Made by a program: the position numbers and the translations under genes. 64,000 nucleotides of DNA from Pseudomonas sp. Irchel 3E20 (lineage in GTDB: Bacteria > Pseudomonadota > Gammaproteobacteria > Pseudomonadales > Pseudomonadaceae). The stretch covers positions 122,552 to 186,551 of the forward strand of contig NZ_FYEE01000003.1 of NCBI RefSeq assembly GCF_900187645.1, read 5' to 3'. The notes under the pieces are model-generated. The model was not told where the DNA came from, ran no database searches, and saw nothing but the letters and a program-made list of their open reading frames with translations. Position 1 is the stretch's first letter; each line of letters opens with the position of its first letter. This document shows, in pieces, positions 40,425 through 49,024 of the stretch.

Positions 40425-40745
40425 ATGACTCAAGCACTTACACTCGATGCCGTACGCGATGCACTGAAAGAACAATTGGCCGGCACTGTCGACAATGTCG
40501 ATGGCGTTTATATCACCGGCTCGGTTATCAACGACCAGGGCATCGCCGTGGCGTCTTACTCCGAATCGTTGCCATGGGCCTTTCTCAAGGCAATGCAGGA
40601 TAACGAAGTGCCGCAGTTTGGCGGTGACCACATGAACATCTACTCGGTCGCCTACAGTCTGGACACTGCCCATCTTTACAGCGGTGTCAGCTTCGCGCAG
40701 ATCAATGCGGCCGGTCAGGCCGTCGCCCCGCTGTTTCTGGGCTGA
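40425..40745 (+). CDS. Unrecognised small protein, first of two tandem paralogues
   Basis: A 106-residue soluble protein without signal peptide or membrane segment. I know no family for it. It shares a clear pattern with the next gene: V(I/V)NDQG..V.S.S(E/D)SLP..FL..., then (M/V)N(I/L)Y...YSLD..H. The two align end to end without large gaps, so they arose by duplication. A good AAAGGAA precedes the ATG. A 131-base gap separates it from the second copy. Base composition is less GC-rich than the neighbours. Function not inferable; both genes end at one shared terminator. Confidence 0.75.
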   Translation: MTQALTLDAVRDALKEQLAGTVDNVDGVYITGSVINDQGIAVASYSESLPWAFLKAMQDNEVPQFGGDHMNIYSVAYSLDTAHLYSGVSFAQINAAGQAVAPLFLG

Positions 40746-40876
40746 TCGCGGCGCTCGCGTTACGCTAACGCGGCTCCAGTGGCAATGGATGGCAACCTGG
40801 GGCGGGGCCTACTTGGCAGGTTTATGCAAGTACGCTGAGTTATCGAATATACAACTTCATGAAAAAAGGATTTTCC

Positions 40877-41206
40877 ATGGATATGGCAAAACAAACGTTG
40901 GATCTGGAACTTATAAGGGCCAAGTTGCACGCGCGCTTGGGTGGTCGCGGGATTGATGTAGAAAAAGTATTCGTGACCACCATTGTCGTTAATGACCAGG
41001 GCAAGGAAGTGGTTTCCAGCTCTGATTCATTGCCGATGTTTTTCCTCCAGCACTTGCGCGAAGGGCGTGCCCCTATCGTAGGTGCGGGTGTAAATCTCTA
41101 TGTGCAGCAATACAGCCTTGATGAAAACCACCGTTTCCATGCAGTAACGGTGGATGAGTTGAATAGCATGGCTGTCAGCATTGCCCGGGATGTTCTGGAC
41201 AACTAA
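40877..41206 (+). CDS. Unrecognised small protein, second of two tandem paralogues
   Basis: A 109-residue paralogue of the preceding gene, with VVNDQGKEVVSSSDSLPMFF and VNLYVQQYSLDENHRFHAVT as the matching blocks. AAAAAAGGA lies 6 bases before ATG 40877, which decides the start over the ATG at 40859 (no ribosome-binding site). No signal peptide. It is followed by a strong terminator shared with the convergent hmgR-like gene. Function unknown. Confidence 0.75.
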   Translation: MDMAKQTLDLELIRAKLHARLGGRGIDVEKVFVTTIVVNDQGKEVVSSSDSLPMFFLQHLREGRAPIVGAGVNLYVQQYSLDENHRFHAVTVDELNSMAVSIARDVLDN

Positions 41207-41227
41207 GTTTTGAAGTGGCTGTAGTAA

Positions 41228-41258
41228 GAAGGCCCGGCATTCATGTCGGGCCTTTTTT
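41228..41258 (+). terminator. Terminator after the paralogue pair
   Basis: GGCCCGGCA / TGTCGGGCC stem around ATTCA, with six T on the forward strand; it also separates the locus from the convergent IclR gene. Confidence 0.85.
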
Positions 41259-41260
41259 AT

Positions 41261-42043
41261 TTACGCGGGTTGATAGCCCATGCGCCAACTGACGGTTTGG
41301 GTTGTGCTCAACAGTTTTTGCGCCGCCGGGCCGTTTTCGTCAGCCTGGAACAGCGAAGTCGGCCCGACCACGGTCAACACCGCCGCGACATTACCCAACG
41401 CGTTGAACACCGGTGCCGAGAGGGCGTCCACCCCCGGCAGCAGCAGGCCATGAATGTGATGCAGGCCCCGGGCACGGATCTGTGCGCAGACCTGGGCGTA
41501 AGCCGCCTCGTCGGCCAACAGGTGCTGGGCACTGGCGTTCAGCTCCTGGTCGCGTAGCTCGCGGGTCTCGCGCTCGGGCAGGAAGGCGCTGAACACCAGC
41601 CCCGTGGACGAACTGAGCAAGGGCAATACCGAACCCAATTGGGTGACCACCGTCACCGCACGCACCGCCGGCTCGATGTGCACCACGGTGGCGCCCTGGT
41701 TGCCCCACACCGCCAGAAAGCAGGTTTCGTTCAACTCATCGCGCAGTTCGGCCAGGGGCAGGGCGGCGACTTTCAGCACATCCAGGCTGCCCAGGGCGGC
41801 CAAGCCCACCCGCAGCGCTTCGCGGCCCAGGCCATAGTGGTTGGTGGCGCCGTTCTGTTCGGCAAAACCGCTGGCGATCAAGGCTTGCAGGTAACGGTGG
41901 ACCTTGCTCGCGGGCATCTGCACATGCTCGGCCAGGCGCGACAACGAGGTGGCGGGCGACAACTCGGCCAGGGCCTTGAGGATGTCGGTGCCGACTTCAG
42001 CCGAGCGGACTTTTTGTTTATCGGTGCTGCGCGGCTTTTCCAT
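41261..42043 (-). CDS. hmgR: IclR-family repressor of the homogentisate genes (HmgR-like)
   Basis: A 260-residue IclR protein with a winged HTH (residues ~20-70; AEHVQMPASKVHRYLQALIA) and an effector-binding domain with GATVVHIEPAVRAVTVVTQ. It is divergent from hmgA, the position of HmgR in P. putida, where it is relieved by homogentisate. The intergenic palindrome at 42106-42122 is the likely operator. Confidence 0.88.
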   Translation of the reverse strand: MEKPRSTDKQKVRSAEVGTDILKALAELSPATSLSRLAEHVQMPASKVHRYLQALIASGFAEQNGATNHYGLGREALRVGLAALGSLDVLKVAALPLAELRDELNETCFLAVWGNQGATVVHIEPAVRAVTVVTQLGSVLPLLSSSTGLVFSAFLPERETRELRDQELNASAQHLLADEAAYAQVCAQIRARGLHHIHGLLLPGVDALSAPVFNALGNVAAVLTVVGPTSLFQADENGPAAQKLLSTTQTVSWRMGYQPA

Positions 42044-42084
42044 GATGGCAAAGTGATCCCGGGACGAATGGGCGTCTTTATAGC

Positions 42085-42131
42085 TTGACGGTCAATACCA
42101 ATCAAATTACGTTAAGCGTAATTCGATTACG
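42085..42131. promoter_or_regulatory. Operator region between hmgR and hmgA
   Basis: ATTACG-TTAAG-CGTAAT (42106-42122) is a perfect palindrome, and a third ATTACG half-site lies at 42126-42131, 20 bases from the first. A separate TTGAC-G-GTCAA palindrome lies at 42085-42095 nearer hmgR. P. putida HmgR also binds a 17-base palindrome in this gap. Confidence 0.7.
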
Positions 42132-42205
42132 ATAAAAATAACTCTGGCGTGCCGAATCTCCTGCAAGGGGCGTTGGCCACAGCCTGTTCCTGCTCAGGAG
42201 GCCCC

Positions 42206-43510
42206 ATGACCCTCGACGCCCATTCTGCGGATTTGGCTTACCAATCCGGTTTCGGCAACGAATTTTCCACTGAAGCGCTGCCCGGCGCCCTGCCGGTTGG
42301 CCAGAACTCCCCGCAAAAAGCTCCCTACGGCCTGTACGCCGAACTGTTCTCCGGCACCGCGTTCACCATGGTGCGCAGCGAAGCGCGGCGCACCTGGATG
42401 TACCGCATTCAGCCGTCGGCGCGCCACCCGGCGTTCGTCAAACTGGCGCGGCAACTGGCGGGCGGCGGGCTGGGGGCGGTGACGCCCAATCGGCTGCGCT
42501 GGAACCCCCTGGCGATGCCGGTCGAGCCCACTGATTTCATTGATGGCATGGTGGCCATGGCCGCCAACTCGGCGGCCTCCAAGCCTGCCGGCATCAGCAT
42601 TTACCACTACGCGGCCAATCGCTCCATGGAGCGGGTGTTCTTCAACGCTGATGGCGAACTGCTGCTGGTGCCCGAACAGGGGCGCCTGCGCATCGCCACC
42701 GAGCTGGGCGTGCTCGAGCTGGAGCCGCTGGAAATCGCCGTGCTGCCCCGTGGCCTGAAGTTTCGCGTCGAGCTGCTCGACGCCCAGGCCCGTGGCTATA
42801 TCGCCGAAAACCATGGCGCGCCGCTGCGCCTACCGGACCTGGGGCCCATCGGCAGCAATGGCCTGGCCAACCCGCGGGACTTTCTGGCCCCGGTGGCGCA
42901 CTACGAAGACCTGCGCCAGAGCACCACGCTGGTGCAGAAATTCCTTGGCGAGCTGTGGGGGTGCGAGCTCGACCACTCGCCGCTGAACGTGGTCGCCTGG
43001 CACGGCAACAACGTGCCCTACAAGTACGACTTGCGCCGCTTCAACACCCTCGGCACGGTGAGCTTCGACCATCCCGACCCGTCGATTTTCACCGTGTTGA
43101 CCTCGCCCACCAGCGTGCATGGCTTGGCCAACCTCGACTTCGTGATTTTCCCGCCGCGCTGGATGGTGGCCGAAAATACCTTCCGCCCGCCGTGGTTCCA
43201 CCGCAACCTGATGAACGAATACATGGGCCTGATCCAGGGCGCCTACGACGCCAAGGCCGAAGGCTTCCTGCCGGGCGGCGCGTCGCTGCACAGCTGCATG
43301 AGCGCCCACGGCCCGGACGGCGAAACCTGCACCAAGGCCATCGAGGTCGAGTTGGCGCCGCATAAAATCGACAACACCATGGCCTTCATGTTCGAGACCA
43401 GCCAGGCCCTGCGCCCGAGCGAGTTCGCCTTGCAGTGCCCGCAATTGCAGGGCCAGTACGACGCCTGCTGGGCCAGCCTGCCCGTGACTTTCAACCCGAA
43501 CCGGAGATAA
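42206..43510 (+). CDS. hmgA: Homogentisate 1,2-dioxygenase HmgA
   Basis: A 434-residue Fe(II) enzyme that opens the ring of homogentisate to maleylacetoacetate. [20 protein letters not shown] and the late [14 protein letters not shown] with [14 protein letters not shown] include the family's His and Glu ligands. AGGAGG sits just before ATG 42206; the ORF is open to 42149. Only three bases separate it from fahA. Confidence 0.96.
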   Translation: MTLDAHSADLAYQSGFGNEFSTEALPGALPVGQNSPQKAPYGLYAELFSGTAFTMVRSEARRTWMYRIQPSARHPAFVKLARQLAGGGLGAVTPNRLRWNPLAMPVEPTDFIDGMVAMAANSAASKPAGISIYHYAANRSMERVFFNADGELLLVPEQGRLRIATELGVLELEPLEIAVLPRGLKFRVELLDAQARGYIAENHGAPLRLPDLGPIGSNGLANPRDFLAPVAHYEDLRQSTTLVQKFLGELWGCELDHSPLNVVAWHGNNVPYKYDLRRFNTLGTVSFDHPDPSIFTVLTSPTSVHGLANLDFVIFPPRWMVAENTFRPPWFHRNLMNEYMGLIQGAYDAKAEGFLPGGASLHSCMSAHGPDGETCTKAIEVELAPHKIDNTMAFMFETSQALRPSEFALQCPQLQGQYDACWASLPVTFNPNRR

Positions 43511-43513
43511 CCC

Positions 43514-44818
43514 ATGAACCAGCCAAGCATCCCCCGTAGTTGGGTTACCTGCGCCAACGACCACGCCGACTTCCCCCTGCAAAACCTGCCGCTGGGGGTG
43601 TTCAGCCAGGGTGGCGGGGCGCCGCGCAGCGGCGTGGCCATCGGCACGCGCATCTTCGACTTGCAGGTGGCCCTGGAGGCCGGGCTGTTCGACGGCGCTG
43701 CGCGAGCAGCGGTCCAAGCCATGGCCGGCGGCCAGTTGAACGCCTTCTTCGAGTTGGGTGCCGGTGCTCGCGTGGCCCTGCGCGAACGTTTGCTGGAGCT
43801 GCTCAGCGAAGGCAGCACCCTGCACGGCAAACTCCAGGCCCTGGGGGCGAAATTGCTGCCCCTGGCCGCCGATTGCCAGATGCACCTGCCGGCGCGCATC
43901 AACGACTACACCGATTTTTATGTCGGCATCGAGCACGCGCAAAACGTCGGCAAGCTGTTCCGCCCCGACAACCCCTTGCTGCCCAACTACAAGTACGTGC
44001 CGATCGGCTATCACGGCCGCGCGTCCACCATCCGCCCTTCCGGCACCGACGTGCGGCGGCCCAAGGGCCAGACCCTGCCCGCCGGGCAAAACGAGCCGAC
44101 CTTCGGCCCGTGTGCACGGCTGGACTACGAGTTGGAACTGGGGATCTGGATCGGCCAGGGCAACGCCATGGGCGACTCGATTGCCATCGGCGACGCCGCC
44201 GAGCACATCGCCGGTTATTGCCTGCTCAACGATTGGTCGGCGCGGGATATCCAGGCCTGGGAATACCAGCCTTTGGGCCCGTTCCTGTCCAAGAGCTTTA
44301 TCACCAGCATTTCGCCCTGGGTGGTGACCGCCGAGGCCCTGGCGCCGTTTCGCCAGGCGCAAGCGCCGCGCCCCGAGGGCGACCCGCAGCCGCTGCCGTA
44401 CCTGTTCGATAACCGCGACCAGGCAAACGGCGCCTTCGACATCGACCTGGAGGTGCTGCTGCTGACCCAAACCATGCGCGAGCAGAACCTGCCGGCCCAT
44501 CGCCTGACCCTGAGCAACACCCGGTACATGTACTGGACCGTGGCGCAAATGGTCGCCCACCACAGCGTCAACGGCTGCCAATTGCAGGCCGGCGATCTGT
44601 TCGGCTCGGGCACCTTGTCGGGGCCTGAAAGCGGCCAGTTCGGCAGCCTGCTGGAAATCACCGAGGGCGGTAAAAAGCCTATCGAACTGGCCAGCGGCGA
44701 AGTGCGTAAGTTCCTCGAAGATGGCGACGAAATCATCCTGCGCGGCCGCTGCCAGCGTGAGGGGTTCGCCTCCATCGGCTTCGGCGAATGCCGCGGCACC
44801 GTCGTCGCCGCCCGCTAA
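43514..44818 (+). CDS. fahA: Fumarylacetoacetase
   Basis: A 434-residue hydrolase that splits fumarylacetoacetate to fumarate and acetoacetate, the last step of tyrosine and phenylalanine breakdown. The N-terminal SH3-like part begins MNQPSIPRSWVTCANDHADF and the catalytic domain has RINDYTDFYVGIEHAQNVG, LNDWSARDIQAWEYQPLGPF and GSGTLSGPESGQFGSLLE. It is in the hmgA-fahA-maiA operon. Length is normal for the family. Confidence 0.95.
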   Translation: MNQPSIPRSWVTCANDHADFPLQNLPLGVFSQGGGAPRSGVAIGTRIFDLQVALEAGLFDGAARAAVQAMAGGQLNAFFELGAGARVALRERLLELLSEGSTLHGKLQALGAKLLPLAADCQMHLPARINDYTDFYVGIEHAQNVGKLFRPDNPLLPNYKYVPIGYHGRASTIRPSGTDVRRPKGQTLPAGQNEPTFGPCARLDYELELGIWIGQGNAMGDSIAIGDAAEHIAGYCLLNDWSARDIQAWEYQPLGPFLSKSFITSISPWVVTAEALAPFRQAQAPRPEGDPQPLPYLFDNRDQANGAFDIDLEVLLLTQTMREQNLPAHRLTLSNTRYMYWTVAQMVAHHSVNGCQLQAGDLFGSGTLSGPESGQFGSLLEITEGGKKPIELASGEVRKFLEDGDEIILRGRCQREGFASIGFGECRGTVVAAR

Positions 44819-44830
44819 GAGAGGCGCGCC

Positions 44831-45472
44831 ATGGAGCTCTACACCTATTACCGCTCGACCTCCTCCTACCGGGTGCGCATTGCCCTGGCACTCAAGGGGT
44901 TGGATGCGCGCGCGGTGCCGGTCAACCTGATTGCCGCCGAGGGCGGCGAGCACCGCCAAGCGGCCTATCTGGCGCTCAACCCCCAGGGCCGGGTGCCGGC
45001 CCTGCGCACCGACGAGGGCCAGTTGCTGATCCAGTCGCCGGCCATCATCGAGTACCTGGAGGAACGTTATCCCCAGGTGCCCCTGCTGGCCCGCGACCTG
45101 GTGCTGCGCGCCCGCGAACGGGGCGTGGCGGCGCTGATCGGCTGCGACATCCACCCGCTGCATAACGTCAGCGTGCTCAATCGGCTGCGCCAGGCCGGGC
45201 AGGACGAAGCGGCGGTGGCGCAGTGGATCGACCACTGGGTCAGCACGGGGCTGGCGGCGGTGGAGCAGTTGATTGGCGAGGAAGGCTACTGCTTCGGCGC
45301 CACGCCGGGGCTGGCGGATGTCTACCTTATCCCTCAGCTCTATGCGGCGGCGCGTTTTGGCGTGGGGCTGCAGGCTTACCCGCGGCTTCGCCGCGTGGCC
45401 GCGTTGGCCGCGCAGCACCCGGCCTTTATCGCCGCCCACCCGCTGCACCAGGTGGACACGCCGGCGGCCTGA
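44831..45472 (+). CDS. maiA: Maleylacetoacetate isomerase MaiA
   Basis: A 213-residue zeta-class glutathione transferase that isomerises maleylacetoacetate to fumarylacetoacetate. The N-terminal thioredoxin-like domain has YRSTSSYRVRIALALKGLD with the serine-rich active site, and the C-terminal domain has IHPLHNVSVLNRL and GATPGLADVYLIPQL. It follows fahA by 12 bases with GAGG in between. Confidence 0.94.
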   Translation: MELYTYYRSTSSYRVRIALALKGLDARAVPVNLIAAEGGEHRQAAYLALNPQGRVPALRTDEGQLLIQSPAIIEYLEERYPQVPLLARDLVLRARERGVAALIGCDIHPLHNVSVLNRLRQAGQDEAAVAQWIDHWVSTGLAAVEQLIGEEGYCFGATPGLADVYLIPQLYAAARFGVGLQAYPRLRRVAALAAQHPAFIAAHPLHQVDTPAA

Positions 45473-45473
45473 C

Positions 45474-46283
45474 TCAATGCACGATGCTGTGGGGCGGCAA
45501 ATGCCCCAGGCGTTCGGTCAGGCGCAGGCGCTGGATCGGGTCGTCGCTGAGCAGCAGCGCGTGTTCCAGGTCGAAGCGTTCGGCGTTGGGGCAATCGAGG
45601 TGCTGGTAAAGGCTGGCGCGGGCCAGGTAATCGGCGACGTTGGCGTTGCCCAGTTCCAGCACGCGCTCGGCGTCCACCAACGCAGCGAGGTGGTCGTCAT
45701 TGGCCAGGTGCAACTGGCGCAGGTTGCGTGACAGGCGCTGGAGCATTTGCGCCGGGTCGGCGCTGTGCAGGTGTTCGGCGCGCAACTTCATCTCGGCGCC
45801 GTACTGGCGGTGCAGTAACTCGCGGCAATCGTTGGGGTACAGGCGCCGGCCGCCGCAGGGGTCGAGCAGGTGATCGGCCCCTGGCACCCGCAGCAGAAAG
45901 TGCCCAGGGAAATTCACCCCGGCCAGGGGTATCTCCAAACGCCGCGCCAACTCCAGGGCCAACAGCCCCAAGGCCAACGGCTGCCCGCGCCGGCGTTGCA
46001 GCACCTTATCCAACAGCGCGGCCTGAGGCCGTAGCGGGATGTGGTCATCCTGGGCGAACCCCAGGTCATTCATGCGCCGCAGCAGTGGCTGGCCCAGTTC
46101 CGCCGCCGGCAGCATGGGCAGGCCGCTGCGCATAAGTGGCTGCCATTGGGCCAGCTCCTGGAGCACCTGGTGCGGCTGCACTCGGGCGTCATGCTCGGCG
46201 CAAATCCACAGGGCTGCCTCGAACAGCGCCGGCGGCGAGCGGTGCAGGCAGTCGAAAAAGGCTTGGCGCGGGGTCATGGGCAT
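45474..46283 (-). CDS. SirB1-family protein (transglutaminase-like with TPR)
   Basis: A 269-residue cytoplasmic protein. LLDKVLQRRRGQPLALGLLA and GVNFPGHFLLRVPG with the following DPCGGRRL are the SirB1 transglutaminase-like core; the helical C-terminal half (about 190-260) has TPR character. E. coli YchA/SirB1 is the relative; function unclear. It ends one base beyond the maiA stop (convergent). Start at 46283 or 46277 (MTPRQAFF). Confidence 0.83.
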   Translation of the reverse strand: MPMTPRQAFFDCLHRSPPALFEAALWICAEHDARVQPHQVLQELAQWQPLMRSGLPMLPAAELGQPLLRRMNDLGFAQDDHIPLRPQAALLDKVLQRRRGQPLALGLLALELARRLEIPLAGVNFPGHFLLRVPGADHLLDPCGGRRLYPNDCRELLHRQYGAEMKLRAEHLHSADPAQMLQRLSRNLRQLHLANDDHLAALVDAERVLELGNANVADYLARASLYQHLDCPNAERFDLEHALLLSDDPIQRLRLTERLGHLPPHSIVH

Positions 46284-46543
46284 CTCCGGGCAATACCTGA
46301 TAGCCGTCAGAAAAGGCGCCGAGCCAAGCCAGTTCCCACTGAGGTGGTCGGAGTGCCAGATATTGGCATCAGGGAATGCCCCGTTTTAGCCCCGCTACCG
46401 CTTTTCGTCCAGTGCCAGGCGAACACCCTGATGGGTTATGTCGTAAAACCTGAACGGTGGTGGCGCTTATTCCTGCATGCTCCGGCAATCTTTTCCCACG
46501 GGCCTATACTTGGCCTCTACCTGACGCCCGCGGGAGCCTGACA

Positions 46544-47566
46544 ATGTTCGCGCTCATGCAAGCCACCGGCCTTGAGTCGATGCACCTGAGCATCGACCCC
46601 AGCACCGGGTTGAAAGCGGTCATTGCCATCCACAGCAGCCGCCTCGGGCCGGCCGTGGGTGGTTGCCGCTACCTGGCGTACCCCGATGACGAAAGTGCGG
46701 TGGACGACGCCGTGCGCCTGGCCCGGGGAATGAGCTACAAGGCGGCCCTGGCCGGTTTGCCGTTGGGCGGCGGCACGGCGGTGATCCTGCGCCCGCCCCA
46801 TGTGGAAAGCCGCGCGGCGTTGTTCGAGGCGTTTGGGCGCTGCGTCGAGCAACTCGACGGGCGCTACATCACCGCCATCGACAGCGGCACCTCGGTGGCC
46901 GACATGGACTGCATCGCCCAACAAACCCGGCATGTCACCAGCACCACCGCGGCGGGCGACCCTTCGCCCCACACCGCCATGGGGGTGTTCGCCGGCATCC
47001 GCACCACCGCCATGGCACGCCTGGGCAGCGACAACCTCGAAGGCTTGCGCGTGGCCATCCAGGGCCTGGGCAACGTGGGCTTTGCCCTGGCCGAGCAATT
47101 GCACGCGGCGGGGGCCGAACTGCTGGTCAGCGACATCGACTCGGGCAAGGTGCAACTGGCCATGGAACAACTGGGCGCCCACCCCATCGCCAACGATGCA
47201 TTGCTCAGCACCCCGTGCGACATCCTCGCGCCCTGTGGCCTGGGCGGCGTACTCAACAGCCACAGCGTGGCGCAATTACGCTGCGCGGCGGTGGCCGGCT
47301 CGGCGCACAACCCCCTGACCAGCCTGCAAACCGCCGACCTGCTGGAAAGCCGCGGCATCCTGTATGCGCCGGACTACGTGATTAACTCGGGCGGGCTGAT
47401 CTACGTAGCGCTCAAGCACCGCGGCGAAGAACTGCCCACCATCACTGCCCACCTGTCCAACATCGGTGTGCGGCTGACAGAAGTCTTCGCCCACGCCCAG
47501 GCGGAAAAACGCTCCCCGGCGCGGGTGGCCGATGAGCTGGCCGAACGCCTGCTCTATCGGCTGTAG
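46544..47566 (+). CDS. Leucine-dehydrogenase-like protein with altered active site
   Basis: A 340-residue member of the Glu/Leu/Phe/Val dehydrogenase family, which reductively aminate 2-oxo acids. The first lysine (Lys66 in SYKAALAGLPLGGG) is present, but the catalytic-motif lysine expected after GGG is threonine (Thr78 in LPLGGGTAVIL; codon ACG at 46775). The NAD domain has the GLGNVGFALAEQLHAAGA fingerprint near 175, and AGSAHNPLT is kept. GGGAGC precedes the ATG. Without that lysine normal catalysis is unlikely; it may be a changed enzyme, a binding protein, or a decaying copy. Confidence 0.85.
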   Translation: MFALMQATGLESMHLSIDPSTGLKAVIAIHSSRLGPAVGGCRYLAYPDDESAVDDAVRLARGMSYKAALAGLPLGGGTAVILRPPHVESRAALFEAFGRCVEQLDGRYITAIDSGTSVADMDCIAQQTRHVTSTTAAGDPSPHTAMGVFAGIRTTAMARLGSDNLEGLRVAIQGLGNVGFALAEQLHAAGAELLVSDIDSGKVQLAMEQLGAHPIANDALLSTPCDILAPCGLGGVLNSHSVAQLRCAAVAGSAHNPLTSLQTADLLESRGILYAPDYVINSGGLIYVALKHRGEELPTITAHLSNIGVRLTEVFAHAQAEKRSPARVADELAERLLYRL

Positions 47567-47570
47567 CCCG

Positions 47571-47831
47571 TCACTCGGCGGGCGGGTTGAGCAACTCGGA
47601 CAAGGCGTCCGGCTGGCTCTTGAACGCCTTGGCGAACACATCGCGGTTTTTGGCCATGTAGATCCCGGCTTCTTCCACTTGCTGTTCACTCAGGGACGGC
47701 ACTGCTTTTTGCAGAACTTCTGCCAACAATTCAGCCAGTTCCAGCATTTTGTCATGACGATCAGCTTCGGCTTTATCCATGAACAAACGCTCCAGATCTC
47801 GGCTGCTGCGGTATACCACTTCGACGGCCAT
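47571..47831 (-). CDS. yebG: YebG-family SOS protein
   Basis: An 86-residue protein starting MAVEVVYRSSRDLERLFMDK, which aligns with E. coli YebG (MAVEVKY...). In E. coli yebG is induced by DNA damage and its function is not settled. A perfect LexA-type box lies 44 bases upstream, strong support for SOS control. It is convergent with the leucine-dehydrogenase-like gene. Confidence 0.87.
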   Translation of the reverse strand: MAVEVVYRSSRDLERLFMDKAEADRHDKMLELAELLAEVLQKAVPSLSEQQVEEAGIYMAKNRDVFAKAFKSQPDALSELLNPPAE

Positions 47832-47874
47832 TCACCACCTCACATGCCTTCACGAAAAGTTGTCTCTACGACTA

Positions 47875-47890
47875 CTGTGTTTTTATACAG
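47875..47890. promoter_or_regulatory. LexA (SOS) box upstream of yebG
   Basis: CTGTGTTTTTATACAG, fitting CTGT-N8-ACAG with an AT-rich centre. It is 44 bases before the yebG start codon on the reverse strand. Confidence 0.88.
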
Positions 47891-48000
47891 CTAAAAGCAT
47901 AGGCGAATCTTTCGGGTTTGGATAGTGGCATTTTTGCTTGCTACAGCACATGACGTGCCCCGTGCCAGCCGTTTGCCATCTAAGCTGCGCCCCTGGCCTT

Positions 48001-48018
48001 TTTTCTGCATGCAGAAAA
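48001..48018. promoter_or_regulatory. Perfect 18-base palindrome upstream of psiE
   Basis: TTTTCTGCATGCAGAAAA, followed after two bases by the end of the psiE promoter region. A PhoB box would be expected for psiE, but this is not one; the binder is unknown. It could also form a small hairpin. Confidence 0.5.
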
Positions 48019-48071
48019 CCGTCACCTTCAACGTGCATGATCCGGTCGAGCCGACCTAAGGAAGTACCTTC

Positions 48072-48560
48072 GTGAAAATAAACTGGGCCGAAAACCTTCG
48101 CCAGAACGTCCATCAACTGGCCGAATCCCTGGGCAACCTGTTTGTCGAAACCTTCCATTACCTGGCGCTGTTCGCCATCGGCGCCGTCACGGCCTGGGCG
48201 GCGGTGATGGAGTTTTTGCAGATGATCGAAGCCGGTCATATAAAAATCGATGACATTCTGCTGTTGTTCATCTACCTCGAACTGGGTGCGATGGTGGGGA
48301 TTTACTTCAAGACCAACCACATGCCCGTGCGTTTTCTGATCTACGTGGCCATCACCGCGTTGACACGTTTGCTGATTTCCAACGTGTCGCACCACAACCC
48401 GCCGGACCTGGGGATCATTTACCTGTGTGGCGGCATTTTGCTGTTGGCGTTTGCCATTTTGGTGGTGCGTTATGCCTCGTCCCAGTACCCCTCGGTGAAG
48501 GTCGGCAGTTCGCCCCATACCAGCCGTGAAGCGCTGAACGACGACAAAGGCGAGAGTTGA
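48072..48560 (+). CDS. psiE: PsiE-family phosphate-starvation-inducible membrane protein
   Basis: A 162-residue inner-membrane protein with a GTG start (AAGG upstream) and four hydrophobic segments (about 29-50, 60-80, 85-107, 113-135). IDDILLLFIYLELGAMVGIY and RFLIYVAITALTRLLI are typical PsiE. In E. coli it is under PhoB and Crp; no biochemical function is known. No clear Pho box was found. Confidence 0.88.
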   Translation: MKINWAENLRQNVHQLAESLGNLFVETFHYLALFAIGAVTAWAAVMEFLQMIEAGHIKIDDILLLFIYLELGAMVGIYFKTNHMPVRFLIYVAITALTRLLISNVSHHNPPDLGIIYLCGGILLLAFAILVVRYASSQYPSVKVGSSPHTSREALNDDKGES

Positions 48561-48596
48561 GCCCAGGGGTGGCGGCCGATTTCTGCGGCCGCTTCG

Positions 48597-48920
48597 CTAC
48601 AACAGTTGTGGGGTGGGGTTAGAGGGGCGGGCCGGTTTGGCCGGGGCAGGCATATCGCTGCTATCGCCGTCGGTCATGGCTTCGAGTATGGCCAGGGCGC
48701 TGTGGCCCTGCTCGATGGCGATGCCGAATTGGATGCTTTGCACCACGCGTTTGAGGCGCTGTGGGTCGTTGCGTTGGGCGGTGCTGATAAGCCGTTTGGC
48801 CACCACCCGCCCGGCCTCGGACAGGGTGAGCATGATGCTGCCGTCCGGGCCCTGGATACTCAGGTTGACCTGGTACTGCGGGGCGAAGGTGTCGGTTATC
48901 AGTTGGAAAGGGTTGTCCAT
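48597..48920 (-). CDS. DUF3509 domain protein
   Basis: A 107-residue cytoplasmic protein, MDNPFQLITDTFAPQYQVNL, with LSEAGRVVAKRLISTAQ in the middle: the DUF3509 family, found almost only in Pseudomonas. Function unknown. The C-terminal tail (about 85-107) is proline- and alanine-rich. It is monocistronic, lying 36 bases after the psiE stop on the other strand. Confidence 0.82.
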   Translation of the reverse strand: MDNPFQLITDTFAPQYQVNLSIQGPDGSIMLTLSEAGRVVAKRLISTAQRNDPQRLKRVVQSIQFGIAIEQGHSALAILEAMTDGDSSDMPAPAKPARPSNPTPQLL

Positions 48921-49024
48921 GAGGCGTTACCGCTGGCTGGGAACATGCACTGATTGACTCGTTGTGCGGCGGATTGGTTCGTACTAGCGCTGCAAGATTT
49001 CAGCTACAAGCGACGAGAGGTGCA

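Noticed and set aside
42830..45448. An 872-codon open frame on the reverse strand
   Set aside because: Antisense of the hmgA-fahA-maiA operon; the reverse product has no recognisable domain.
47922..47945. Sigma-54 promoter upstream of psiE
   Set aside because: TGGCATTTTTGCTTGC resembles one, but the spacing between GG and GC is wrong by one base either way.
48019..48071. Pho box before psiE
   Set aside because: Only a partial CCGTCAC match; the second half-site is missing.
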